Shown here: in pieces, positions 34,301 to 41,177 of the stretch
How positions within the stretch are numbered: position 1 is the first letter of the stretch
Layout: each line of letters opens with the position of its first letter
DNA from: an uncultured Ruminococcus sp.
Lineage (GTDB): Bacteria; Bacillota; Clostridia; Oscillospirales; Ruminococcaceae
NCBI GenBank assembly: GCA_902762785.1
Contig: CACWPL010000011.1
Coordinates: forward strand, 1-64,000
Length of the DNA: 64,000 nt
Reading direction: 5' to 3'
Made by a program: the position numbers and the translations under genes
The notes under the pieces: generated by a model
What the model was told of the DNA's origin: nothing
Seen by the model: the letters and a program-made list of their open reading frames with translations, nothing else
The model's database searches: none

Positions 34301-34679
34301 CGCGTCCGAGATGCTGCTGACAGAGCCGTCCTACCGGGAGCTCGCCGAGACGGTCGTGCCGACGAGCACCCCGAAGCTGTACCTCTCGACGACGCCCTCC
34401 TGTGAGGCGGACATCTGCGAGGCGGAGCAGTTCGTCAAGGCCGACCGGGAGGCCGCCGGGCTCACCTACGCCTCCGATCCCGCGACCGTGGCGCATACCA
34501 CCTGGCAGGCGATCGCAAGGGTGGTCAAGGCGTACCACGCCGACTACTTCGACCCCTTCTTCGCGCAGATCGGCAGCACGCAGTATGTCACGATCGGCGG
34601 CGACCACGGCCTCTTCTACGCACAAAAGCCGCAGGAGACCGCGGACGCGATCCTCGCCTTCCTCGCGGAGATGGGATGA
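31299..34679 (+). CDS. ABC permease B (double FtsX) fused to an extracytoplasmic alpha/beta-hydrolase
   Basis: 1126 residues in one open frame. The permease part (1-755) has a first helix (about 22-42), an outer domain, an FtsX domain of three helices (about 145-280, GVLQSIGATPEQIVRII), a fifth helix, a second outer domain and a second FtsX domain (about 605-740, ELASLQCVGMTDRQLDRM). A ninth helix (about 760-783) follows, placing the C terminus outside the cell. Residues about 790-1126 are an alpha/beta-hydrolase: YPDRAGYGLSD, nucleophile elbow GHSYGGYYAL (Ser895), VFLDGTELP (candidate acid Asp919) and GGDHGLFY (His1103). ATGs at 31299 or 31305 both have AGGAGG sites. Confidence 0.9.
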   Translation: MGMRYESLLAARYIKAQRRQSVFTVISIAVAVAVMTTVFLLYSVFMDCFKEITYSAAPYHLAVDALTEEQAAALQEEPHVGAVKVSRVEDGTVTAYLRFDGDIGDRDRWLQTATDHIGAAQVFQKNRYQWNNALMDLDAIGDGAHLFRLRIFAIFFIFAIIMELSLRLIVDTAFEVSSKERERHYGVLQSIGATPEQIVRIITFEGLRLCVVAVPLGLLVGIGFAYAMYYATLASGLDDLFHGMTDATLYLPFSIDPRMLLIAAVFGIVWVFLSAYGVGMRIIKKSPMEAILGRAAQVKKVKRRTLSGLLFGISGSLAARNAKRQKKRFVITVLTMTVSITMFALFSTVTQSLERSVTGLMTTIIDDSDLLVYLPEDLSRGITYEDGIRDIEESGLFCDIGIEVTQTVKLEGDAHVYYVNYLNKEMFEKRFGDSAPVSYETLVRTGGYLLNSASNEYPSVSEAVSGDTLALRSVHLTFARDTLQEGMTIREYLKSTEKTEIPQTVTILGTAKEQSIMITTGCCLVGALETYQSIHEEWYGEVTSMADAAFSYASENDYNAADHAKITDWLDAHPDTISLDFDNYGTRWRIHSVMSSVRTGLFILNVMIALAALIDLVNIISTGLADRRSELASLQCVGMTDRQLDRMAMLEVLQFAGAGAFFSAVICAAVIIGCEALMTAWIRATFTTETQAMQDMLLGLVQMDHVTPFLRVAGASVIAFAAGCVTSLVMLRTQSAESLTDQIRGTEMQLDTKRTHILRNTVIAVLGAVVLTIAGLRIYAVASFQNDRKEYEKAGYLHLVDGTDGKRNIYRTGAEDGRHTIVGLAGIGVNCFPVLTEALNERLGAENTLVYPDRAGYGLSDDSSKPQTLEQVVEDYRAALRNDGLAPPYVLMGHSYGGYYALWWELHYPDEVEAIVFLDGTELPKSALWFAGLLEEYPSEADARADMRRQTMRTWLGLDRLFPQHMGDPETGAHIYGASVLTPEQIRLWDISDHRTATAASASEMLLTEPSYRELAETVVPTSTPKLYLSTTPSCEADICEAEQFVKADREAAGLTYASDPATVAHTTWQAIARVVKAYHADYFDPFFAQIGSTQYVTIGGDHGLFYAQKPQETADAILAFLAEMG

Positions 34680-34689
34680 TACAGAGCGA

Positions 34690-34713
34690 GCGGACGGTAT
34701 CTTCGCCGTCCGC
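34690..34713 (+). terminator. Terminator after the permease-hydrolase gene
   Basis: An 8-bp stem GCGGACGG/CCGTCCGC with an 8-nt loop followed by TTGCATCTGTCT; the tail again supplies the -35 of the next promoter. The T-tract is poor. Confidence 0.6.
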
Positions 34714-34742
34714 TTGCATCTGTCTGCGATATGTGCTATAAT
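34714..34742 (+). promoter_or_regulatory. Promoter of the two-component operon B
   Basis: TTGCAT at 34714-34719 and TATAAT at 34737-34742, 17-nt spacer, extended TGC. Confidence 0.8.
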
Positions 34743-34763
34743 GAAAGACAGGAGGTGACGGCC

Positions 34764-35438
34764 ATGCCAAAGGTATTACTCGTCGAGGACGACGAACAGC
34801 TCGCGCGGCTGCTGATGCGCTCCCTCAATGCCGAGGGCTATTCGACCGACTATGCGAGCGGACAACGGGACGCGCTGCGCCTGTTCGAGGAGAACGTCTA
34901 TGACTGCGTCCTGCTCGATATATCGCTGAAGGATGGCAATGGATACTCGGTCTGCGCAGCGATCAAGGCGCAGGACGATACGCCGGTCATCTTCATCACT
35001 GCATCGGCGGACGAGGCCTGCACGGTCGCCGCCTTCGAGATCGGGGCGGACGATCACATCGGCAAGCCCTTCGGCACCCGTGAGCTGCTCGCCCGCATGA
35101 AGAACGTGATGCGGCGCCATCGGCGGTCCTCGCCGATCCTGCGCTGCCGGAACGTCACGATCGACCCGATCCGCGGCATCGTCTCGAAGGACGGCCGTGA
35201 GCTGACGCTGTCGGCGCTGGAATACCGTCTGCTCCTGATCTTCTTCTCGAACAAGGAGCAGCTTCTCTCCCGTGACCGCCTCGCGGAGGAGCTCTGGTCA
35301 CTGACGAAGGAGTTCGTCTCGGACAATACGCTGAACGTCTACATCCGCCGTCTGCGCGAGAAGATCGAGGACGACCCGCAGTCGCCCCAGATCATCGTCA
35401 CGGTCCGAGGCCTCGGCTATAAGGCGGTGGACACATGA
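34764..35438 (+). CDS. OmpR-family response regulator B
   Basis: 224 residues. Receiver domain with VEDDEQ, phospho-acceptor Asp52 in LLDISLKDG and Lys in HIGKPFGTREL; winged-helix domain from about 125 ending IIVTVRGLGYKAVDT. Closely parallels regulator A, for example in the shared LSALEYRLLL segment. The ATG at 34764 follows AGGAGGTGAC; the frame upstream would start within the promoter. Its stop overlaps the kinase start. It likely controls ABC transporter B and perhaps A. Confidence 0.9.
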   Translation: MPKVLLVEDDEQLARLLMRSLNAEGYSTDYASGQRDALRLFEENVYDCVLLDISLKDGNGYSVCAAIKAQDDTPVIFITASADEACTVAAFEIGADDHIGKPFGTRELLARMKNVMRRHRRSSPILRCRNVTIDPIRGIVSKDGRELTLSALEYRLLLIFFSNKEQLLSRDRLAEELWSLTKEFVSDNTLNVYIRRLREKIEDDPQSPQIIVTVRGLGYKAVDT

Positions 35439-36424
35439 CCGACAAAAAGCGCAGGCTCGTCCACCTTCTTTTGACGGCGGCTCTGGCGGTCCCCTGCCTG
35501 TTTTTCAGCATCCGGTGTGCGGCCGTGACGGTCCTGACGTCGGCGGTGTTCCTCGTGTTTTATGAATGGTCGCTCGCACGGCGGCGGAACGATGTCATCG
35601 CGCTTTGCGATGACATCGACCGTATCCTGCGCGGGGACGATCGGATCGCCTTCGATGCCTACAAGGAGGGCGAGCTGAGCGTCCTATCTGCGGAGATCCA
35701 TAAAATGACCATCCGCCTGCGGGAGCAAAACGGCGAGCTGGCGCGGGAAAAGCAGTTCGCGAAGGAAGCCTTGGAGGACATCTCCCATCAGCTCCGCACG
35801 CCGCTGACCTCGGTCATGATGATCCTTGATCTGATGCGCGCCCCCGATCTGACAGACGAGGAAAGACAGGCGTACCTGCGGGACTTATATGAGCTCCTTG
35901 CCCGCATGAAATGGCTCATCGAGACGATGCTGAGCCTGTCCCGGATCGAGGCAGATGCGGTGCGGTTCGCAAGGGATCCCGTTTCCTGCCGCGACCTGAT
36001 CCGGCGGTCTGTCGAGACCGTCTCTGTGACGGCCGAGCTCAAGGGCGTCGAGATCGTGACAGACATCGACGGCGAGCCGACGTTCATCGGGGATCTGCAT
36101 TACACCTCCGAGGCGGTCGTCAACCTGCTGAAAAACGCGATCGAGCACACGCCCGCAGGCGGCACGGTCACGGTCACGGCCAAGGAGAGCAGCCTCTCCA
36201 CGGAGATCACGATCGCGGACACCGGCGCGGGCATCCCCGAGGAGGAGCTGCCGCACATCTTCGAGCGCTTCTACCGCGCCTCCTCCTACACGAAGAACGG
36301 CTTCGGCATCGGACTTGCCTTTGCCAAAAAGGTCATCAGTGCCCAGAACGGCAGTCTGCGGGCATCGGACTGCGTGCCGCACGGGGCGGTCTTCGAGATC
36401 CGCTTTTACAAAACGGTCGTATAG
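35435..36424 (+). CDS. Sensor histidine kinase B, intramembrane-sensing type
   Basis: 329 residues. Two N-terminal helices (about 9-27 and 29-46) with virtually no outer loop. DISHQLRTPLTS holds His118; N box VVNLLKNAIEH, G1 IADTGAGIP and G2 GFGIGLAFAKK are intact. A kinase this short outside the membrane cannot easily bind a ligand itself, which fits a transporter-sensing role with the permease-hydrolase just upstream. ATGA overlap with regulator B. Confidence 0.9.
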   Translation: MTDKKRRLVHLLLTAALAVPCLFFSIRCAAVTVLTSAVFLVFYEWSLARRRNDVIALCDDIDRILRGDDRIAFDAYKEGELSVLSAEIHKMTIRLREQNGELAREKQFAKEALEDISHQLRTPLTSVMMILDLMRAPDLTDEERQAYLRDLYELLARMKWLIETMLSLSRIEADAVRFARDPVSCRDLIRRSVETVSVTAELKGVEIVTDIDGEPTFIGDLHYTSEAVVNLLKNAIEHTPAGGTVTVTAKESSLSTEITIADTGAGIPEEELPHIFERFYRASSYTKNGFGIGLAFAKKVISAQNGSLRASDCVPHGAVFEIRFYKTVV

Positions 36425-36455
36425 CGCAGGCAGATCTGGCGATACTGCCTGCAAA

Positions 36456-36490
36456 AACGCCGCTGCTCTCGCATGGAGGGCAGCGGCGTT
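36456..36490. terminator. Bidirectional terminator between kinase B and the Cys-rich gene
   Basis: A perfect 11-bp stem AACGCCGCTGC/GCAGCGGCGTT with a 13-nt loop, followed by CTGTC on the right and TTTTGC on the left. Confidence 0.75.
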
Positions 36491-36493
36491 CTG

Positions 36494-37270
36494 TCAGCTC
36501 CCGCAGGTATCGCAGCCGGGGAGCGTGTCAGAGTCGGTGAGGGAGCGGGGAGAGAATTCCTCGGTCGGGAAGCGCATCTTGTCGAAGACGGCGCAGGGCG
36601 CCTCCGTGCCGGCGGTGCATTCCTTCGTGGGGATCGTGTAGTCGTAGGTCGGCACGAGCATCGTCACGGGACGCGTCAGCTCGATCACCGAGAAGAGGCC
36701 GAGCGTCATCACGACCGTGCGGACGGTGGTCTGGAGATCCGGGTCGGGGCAGATCGCCGGGTCGCCCGGGCACGCCACGGACGCGATCCGCGTCTCCAGT
36801 GCCAGCGGCGGCACCACCTGGACATGGCAGGTCGGCAGGTTCGTCACGCCGCAGCACTCGTTCGGCTCGCCGAGCGAGGTGCCGTCGCTCGAGAACGTCA
36901 GCGCGTTCGATTCGCTGCCGTAGAGGATGGCGTTCTTGCTCGCGTAGACGGTGCCGGTCATGACCTCGGGGGTCTCGCAGGCGCGCGTGTAGGCCAAAAG
37001 CTCCACGCGGAAGGTGAAGGTGATGTCGATGTTGTAGAAGCCGCGGTTGAACGGCACCGCGTCGAGCCGCATGCAGACATCGTCGATGCTCACGCAGCGG
37101 CACTTGACGAGCTGGATGTTCGCCGGGAGCTCCCCGTCATCGAGCACGACCGGCACGTTCGTCAGGCAGTCGCGGTCGCTGCAGCTATCGAACACGCGCT
37201 CGACCTTGACCGGCACGGAGTCGCCGAGCTGGCGGCCGACATCGTCCGCGAATCTCATATCATGATCCAT
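36494..37270 (-). CDS. Cysteine-rich conserved protein of unknown function
   Basis: 258 residues with about 20 Cys. Motifs VFDSCSDRDCLTNVPVVLDD, LVKCRCVSIDDVC and VPFNRGFYNIDITF recall a conserved but uncharacterised clostridial family; the C terminus is GCDTCGS. No signal peptide is visible. Cys pairs suggest metal binding or a cross-linked structural protein; a spore-coat role is possible but not shown by the sequence. The ATG at 37270 follows AGGAGGG; the longer frame from 37309 lacks such a site. No convincing sigma-A promoter is seen upstream. Confidence 0.6.
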   Translation of the reverse strand: MDHDMRFADDVGRQLGDSVPVKVERVFDSCSDRDCLTNVPVVLDDGELPANIQLVKCRCVSIDDVCMRLDAVPFNRGFYNIDITFTFRVELLAYTRACETPEVMTGTVYASKNAILYGSESNALTFSSDGTSLGEPNECCGVTNLPTCHVQVVPPLALETRIASVACPGDPAICPDPDLQTTVRTVVMTLGLFSVIELTRPVTMLVPTYDYTIPTKECTAGTEAPCAVFDKMRFPTEEFSPRSLTDSDTLPGCDTCGS

Positions 37271-37352
37271 AATAGCCCTCCTGTTCTGAAATGCAGGGTG
37301 CCGAGGCATCCCATGCTACAGGATATTCAGGAGCGCCCTCAGATGTGACAGA

Positions 37353-37381
37353 ACGCGCCGCCCCTCACCGGGACGGCGCGT
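37353..37381 (-). terminator. Terminator of the histidine operon
   Basis: ACGCGCCG/CGGCGCGT stem (8 bp, extended inside the loop) ten bases beyond the hisI stop, reading leftward into TTCTGTC. Confidence 0.7.
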
Positions 37382-37390
37382 CTTCGTCAT

Positions 37391-37744
37391 TTATCGTACC
37401 TCCGGCTCACCGTAGATCTGCTTGAAGAAGCAGGAGTAGCTCCCGGTGTGACAGGCGGCGCCGGTCTGCTCGACGTTCACGAGGAGCGTGTCGTCGTCGC
37501 AGTCCGCGAAGATGGACACGACCTTTTGCAGATGGCCGGACGTCGCGCCCTTGTTCCAGAGCTCCTGCCGCGACCGCGACCAGTACCAGGTGTACCCGGT
37601 CTCGAGCGTCCTTTGCAGACTCTCCTTGTTCATGTACGCCAGCATCAGCACGGCCTTCGTCTTGACGTCCACCGCGATCGCGGGGATCAGGTCGGCCTTG
37701 ACGAAATACTTGTCCAGTGCGGCGGGGTCGATGGGTGTTCGCAT
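37391..37744 (-). CDS. hisI: Phosphoribosyl-AMP cyclohydrolase
   Basis: 117 residues. [33 protein letters not shown], the metal-binding CDDDTLLV and [10 protein letters not shown] (zinc Cys) are all conserved. It opens the adenine ring of PR-AMP in the third step of histidine synthesis. This is a monofunctional cyclohydrolase: no HisE pyrophosphohydrolase domain follows and the operon ends here. The ATG at 37744 follows AGAGG, 14 bases after the 249-aa gene. Confidence 0.95.
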   Translation of the reverse strand: MRTPIDPAALDKYFVKADLIPAIAVDVKTKAVLMLAYMNKESLQRTLETGYTWYWSRSRQELWNKGATSGHLQKVVSIFADCDDDTLLVNVEQTGAACHTGSYSCFFKQIYGEPEVR

Positions 37745-37758
37745 AGCTTGCCTCTTTT

Positions 37759-38508
37759 CTATAGGATATGGGTCAAAAGTGCCGTTTTCCACGATGTATA
37801 GGCGAGAACGTCCGCATCGTCCGGCGTCTCCCCTGCCGTCAGTGCAGCAAAGACGCGCCTGCCGGCCGCAGCGCCGTCCTTTGGGAGCGGGAGCGGGTCG
37901 CTTTGGAGACGCGGCATCGTCCCGGGCTCCGCGATGACACAGCGCACGGGCGGGTCGCCGTTCGCGTCCGTGATCGCCAGCTCCGCGGGCGAGGGCGGGT
38001 CGTCCCGAAACGTCAGCGGCAGGTAGGGCGGGAGCAGGATCTCGTCCTCATCCGCCTTGGCATAGTGCGGCAGGACGTCCGCCATGGGGATGCAGGGCGT
38101 CTCCGCCGTCAGCATAAAACGCATCAGCACCACGCCCACACGGTCGCCGTACTGCGGCAGGAACCCGCTTTGGCATGTGGACGTGAAGGACACCGTGCGT
38201 CCCGCCGTCTCCATCTGTAGGAAGTCCCGGTGGCGCTCCACGCGGCAGACCTCGCGCGCGATGCCGCTCGGCCGGAATGCCGACATAAGGTCGCGCAGGA
38301 GCCCGATCAGACGCGCCTCGTCCGCGAGGATCTCCGGGTCGAGGCGCTTGCCCTCCGCGGCACGGGCGCGCTCGGTCTCGATGCCGGGGAAAAACAGCGA
38401 ATTGAGGACGACATACGCCTTGCCGTTGCTCCAGAAGGGTGCGTCCCCCTCGACATCGCCGATATAATACCGGACGGCGCGGCGCTGCGCGTCCGTGAGC
38501 GCGTTCAT
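37759..38508 (-). CDS. Putative ADP-ribosyltransferase-like protein inside the his operon
   Basis: 249 residues, unrecognised as a named family. The N terminus [15 protein letters not shown] followed by [10 protein letters not shown] resembles the opening helices of ARTC/exoenzyme-type ADP-ribosyltransferases. A candidate R-S-E triad is present: Arg in [10 protein letters not shown] (about 89-94), SFTSTC (107-112) as STS-like strand, and [13 protein letters not shown] (153-165), which matches the ExE turn preceding the E-x-L-x-PP strand of that superfamily. Homology is inferred from motif order only. Its ATG overlaps the hisF stop, so it is cotranslated with histidine enzymes. No signal peptide. 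Confidence 0.6.
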   Translation of the reverse strand: MNALTDAQRRAVRYYIGDVEGDAPFWSNGKAYVVLNSLFFPGIETERARAAEGKRLDPEILADEARLIGLLRDLMSAFRPSGIAREVCRVERHRDFLQMETAGRTVSFTSTCQSGFLPQYGDRVGVVLMRFMLTAETPCIPMADVLPHYAKADEDEILLPPYLPLTFRDDPPSPAELAITDANGDPPVRCVIAEPGTMPRLQSDPLPLPKDGAAAGRRVFAALTAGETPDDADVLAYTSWKTALLTHIL

Positions 38509-39260
38509 CGCACGATGATGCCGCGGCTGCGGCAGTCGGCCTTGACATCGGCGACGGTCAGCTCGCGGAAATGGAAGAGCGAGGCGGCGAGCGCGGCAGA
38601 GCAGTCCGTCTGCTCGAAGGCGTCGCCGAAGTCCGTCAGCTTGCCCGCGCCGCCGCTGGCGATCACGGGGATGTTCACCGCATCGACCACGGCCTTGAGC
38701 ATCGGGAGGTCGAAGCCGCCGCGCACGCCGTCCGTGTCGATGGAGTTCAGGCAGATCTCACCGGCGCCGAGCTGCTCGATCTGGCGGACCCAGTCGAGGA
38801 GGTCGAGGTGCATGTCCACGCGGCCGCCGTTGATGTAGACCGTCCAGTTCCCTGCCGGGGTCTTCTTCGCGTCGATGCCGACGCAGATGCACTGGCTGCC
38901 GAAGATGTCCGCGCCCTCCTTGATGAGCTGGGGATTCTTGACGGCCTGCGAATTGACGCTGACCTTGTCCGCACCGGCGCGGAGGGTGTCGCGGATGTCG
39001 TCGACGGTGCTGATGCCGCCGCCCACAGTGAGCGGGACGAACACGCGCCGCGCCGTCTCGCGCACCACGTCGAGGATGACGCCGCGTCCCTCATGGGAGG
39101 CGGTGATGTCGTAGAAGACGATCTCGTCGGCGCCCTGGCGGTCGTACTCAGCCGCGAATGCGACCGGGTCGCCGACCTCGCGGATGCCCTCGAAGTTCAC
39201 GCCCTTGACGACACGTCCGTCACGCACGTCCAGACAAGGGATGATCCGTTTTGCTAGCAT
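38505..39260 (-). CDS. hisF: Imidazole glycerol phosphate synthase, cyclase subunit
   Basis: 251 residues, a (beta/alpha)8 barrel. [15 protein letters not shown] holds the first catalytic Asp, [10 protein letters not shown] the second, and phosphate sites are formed by TVGGGIST and [15 protein letters not shown] is conserved. It closes the imidazole ring using ammonia from HisH. AAGGAGG precedes the ATG. It follows hisA by 17 bases. Confidence 0.97.
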   Translation of the reverse strand: MLAKRIIPCLDVRDGRVVKGVNFEGIREVGDPVAFAAEYDRQGADEIVFYDITASHEGRGVILDVVRETARRVFVPLTVGGGISTVDDIRDTLRAGADKVSVNSQAVKNPQLIKEGADIFGSQCICVGIDAKKTPAGNWTVYINGGRVDMHLDLLDWVRQIEQLGAGEICLNSIDTDGVRGGFDLPMLKAVVDAVNIPVIASGGAGKLTDFGDAFEQTDCSAALAASLFHFRELTVADVKADCRSRGIIVR

Positions 39261-39277
39261 AGTTCCTCCTTGCTGGG

Positions 39278-40000
39278 TCAGGCGTTCGACCGGGTGTAGG
39301 CCACGGCCTCGGCCAGGTCGAGAGTCCCCTGATAGAGCGACTTGCCCGCGATGGTGCCGTAGAGCCCCATCTTTTGGCAGATTCGGATGTCCTCCATGGT
39401 ATGCACGCCGCCGCTCGCGATGACGTTCATCGAGACGGCGTCATGCAGCGCGGAGAGCTGTGCCGCGTTCACGCCGGAGAGCGTGCCGTCCTTGGAGATG
39501 TCCGTGAAGATGACCGTGCGCACGCCGATCTTCTCCATCTCGCGTGCGAGCGCGATATAGTCGACGGTCGACGAATCGAGCCATCCCTCCACGGCCACGA
39601 AGCCGTCCTTCGCGTCGATGCCGACGGCGATGCGCTCGCCGTACTCCTTGACGGCCGCCTCCACGAGCGCGGGATCCTTCAGGGCGATGCTGCCCAGGAT
39701 CACGCGGGAGACGCCGCCGGAGAGGTACATCTCCATGGTCTCCATCGTGCGGATGCCGCCGCCGACCTCCACACGCAGGGGCGTGTTCTTGGCGACGTCG
39801 AGGAAGATGTCCGTGTTGACGGGCTTGGCGTCCTTGGCGCCGTCGAGATCGACCATGTGGATCCACTCCGCGCCCGCTGCGACGAAGCTCTGTGCCGTTT
39901 TCATATAGTCCTCGGCGACCTTGTGCGCCGTACCATAGTCACCGCGCACGAGACGCACGCAGGTGCCGTCCTTGATGTCGATCGCTGGTAAGATGATCAT
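39278..40000 (-). CDS. hisA: ProFAR isomerase
   Basis: 240 residues, barrel fold related to HisF. ILPAIDIKDGTCVRLVRGDY carries the catalytic Asp8; EVGGGIRTMETM and ASGGVHTMEDI form the phosphate sites; FTDISKDGTLSG holds the second Asp. It converts ProFAR to PRFAR. Its ATG overlaps the hisH stop (ATGA). Confidence 0.97.
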   Translation of the reverse strand: MIILPAIDIKDGTCVRLVRGDYGTAHKVAEDYMKTAQSFVAAGAEWIHMVDLDGAKDAKPVNTDIFLDVAKNTPLRVEVGGGIRTMETMEMYLSGGVSRVILGSIALKDPALVEAAVKEYGERIAVGIDAKDGFVAVEGWLDSSTVDYIALAREMEKIGVRTVIFTDISKDGTLSGVNAAQLSALHDAVSMNVIASGGVHTMEDIRICQKMGLYGTIAGKSLYQGTLDLAEAVAYTRSNA

Positions 40001-40599
40001 ACGAGTCCTCCAAAATTACGCAAGATCTGCAATCCCACGGCGCCGGACTTCTCCGGGTGGAACTGCGCGCCGTACACATAGCCGCCGTCATAGACCATCG
40101 CCGGGACGCGCCCGCCGTAGCCGACCCATGCGGCCAGCACCTCGTCCGGGCACTTGGCGGCATACGAATGGACGAAGTACACGAAAGCCTCCTCCGGCAG
40201 TCCCTCGAGGAGCGGGCATGCCACGCCGCGCTCGAGGCGGTTCCATCCCATGTGCGGGATGATGAGGCCGGGCGCGTCGATGCGCTCGACCGTGCCGGGG
40301 ATCAGGCCGAGGCCGTCACATTCCTCGAATTCATAGCTCTTCTCCAGGAGCATCTGCATGCCGAGGCAGATGCCGAGGAGCGGCTTGCGCTTGGCCTCTG
40401 CTTTAAGGACGCCGGTCAGGCCTTTTTGCGTCAGCATCCGCATGGCGCTCGGGAACGCCCCCACGCCCGGGAGGATCACCGCGTCCGCGGCCTCGATGCG
40501 CTTGGCATCGTCCGTCAGCTCGCTGGCGAGCCCGAGGTGGTCGAGCGCGTTCTTCACACTGAAGATGTTCCCCGCGCCGTAATCTACGATCGCGATCAT
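39997..40599 (-). CDS. hisH: Imidazole glycerol phosphate synthase, glutaminase subunit
   Basis: 200 residues, class I glutamine amidotransferase. VDYGAGNIFSVKNAL, PGVGAFPSAM (oxyanion region), the nucleophile in LLGICLGMQMLLE, and the His-Glu pair in QFHPEKSG are intact. It supplies ammonia to HisF. ATGA overlap with hisB. Confidence 0.97.
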   Translation of the reverse strand: MIAIVDYGAGNIFSVKNALDHLGLASELTDDAKRIEAADAVILPGVGAFPSAMRMLTQKGLTGVLKAEAKRKPLLGICLGMQMLLEKSYEFEECDGLGLIPGTVERIDAPGLIIPHMGWNRLERGVACPLLEGLPEEAFVYFVHSYAAKCPDEVLAAWVGYGGRVPAMVYDGGYVYGAQFHPEKSGAVGLQILRNFGGLV

Positions 40600-41177
40600 C
40601 CGATCATTCCTTTCGTCGAGAAGGCCGTGCCGTCCCCCGTCGGTGCGGACGCGATGCGGAGCGCATGCGCGAGCGCCTTAAAGGCGGCCTCGGTCTTGTG
40701 GTGGTCGTTCTTGCCGTAGAGGATGTTCAGGTGCAGCGTCAGGCCGGCATTGAAGGCCAGCGCACGCAGGAACTCCTCGGTCAGGCAGGTGTCATAGGCA
40801 CCGATCATGTCGTTCGTGAACTCGCCGTTGAAGACGAGGAACGGGCGGTCGCAGATGTCCACGCAGCAGAAGGCCAGGCTCTCGTCCATGGGGATGTAGG
40901 CCGAGCCGTAGCGGACGATGCCCGTCTTGTCGCCGAGCGCCTTGTTCAGCGCACGGCCGAGGACGATGCCCGTGTCCTCGACGGTGTGGTGCGCGTCGAC
41001 ATGCAGGTCGCCGACCGCCTCGATCACCATCGGGATCCTGCTGTGGACGGAGAGCGCCGTCAGCATGTGGTCGAAAAAGCCGATGCCCGTCGAGATCTTC
41101 ATCTGCCCGTCCTCCGGGAGGATGGTGACGGTGATGTTCGTCTCCTTGGAATGGCGCGATTCGGTCGCTGTCGTCAT
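40596..41177 (-). CDS. hisB: Imidazoleglycerol-phosphate dehydratase
   Basis: 193 residues, monofunctional. Manganese-binding signatures FFDHMLTALSVHS, DAHHTVEDTGIVLG and NDHHKTEAAFKALAHALR are complete. There is no N-terminal histidinol phosphatase domain. The ATG overlaps the hisC stop. Confidence 0.97.
   Translation of the reverse strand: MTTATESRHSKETNITVTILPEDGQMKISTGIGFFDHMLTALSVHSRIPMVIEAVGDLHVDAHHTVEDTGIVLGRALNKALGDKTGIVRYGSAYIPMDESLAFCCVDICDRPFLVFNGEFTNDMIGAYDTCLTEEFLRALAFNAGLTLHLNILYGKNDHHKTEAAFKALAHALRIASAPTGDGTAFSTKGMIG

Noticed and set aside
31236-34625. A 1129-codon open frame antisense to the permease-hydrolase
   Set aside because: Same shadow effect of GC-rich third positions; His/Arg/Asp-rich product without family motifs.
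31299-34679. Permease and hydrolase as two genes joined by a sequencing error
   Set aside because: The frame is continuous through the ninth helix and linker, with no stop codon, ribosome site or internal start at a plausible hydrolase beginning; kept as a fusion, pending comparison with relatives.
18982-36424. Mobile island boundaries (IS, integrase, att repeats)
   Set aside because: No transposase, integrase or flanking direct repeats were found and the codon style matches the neighbours.
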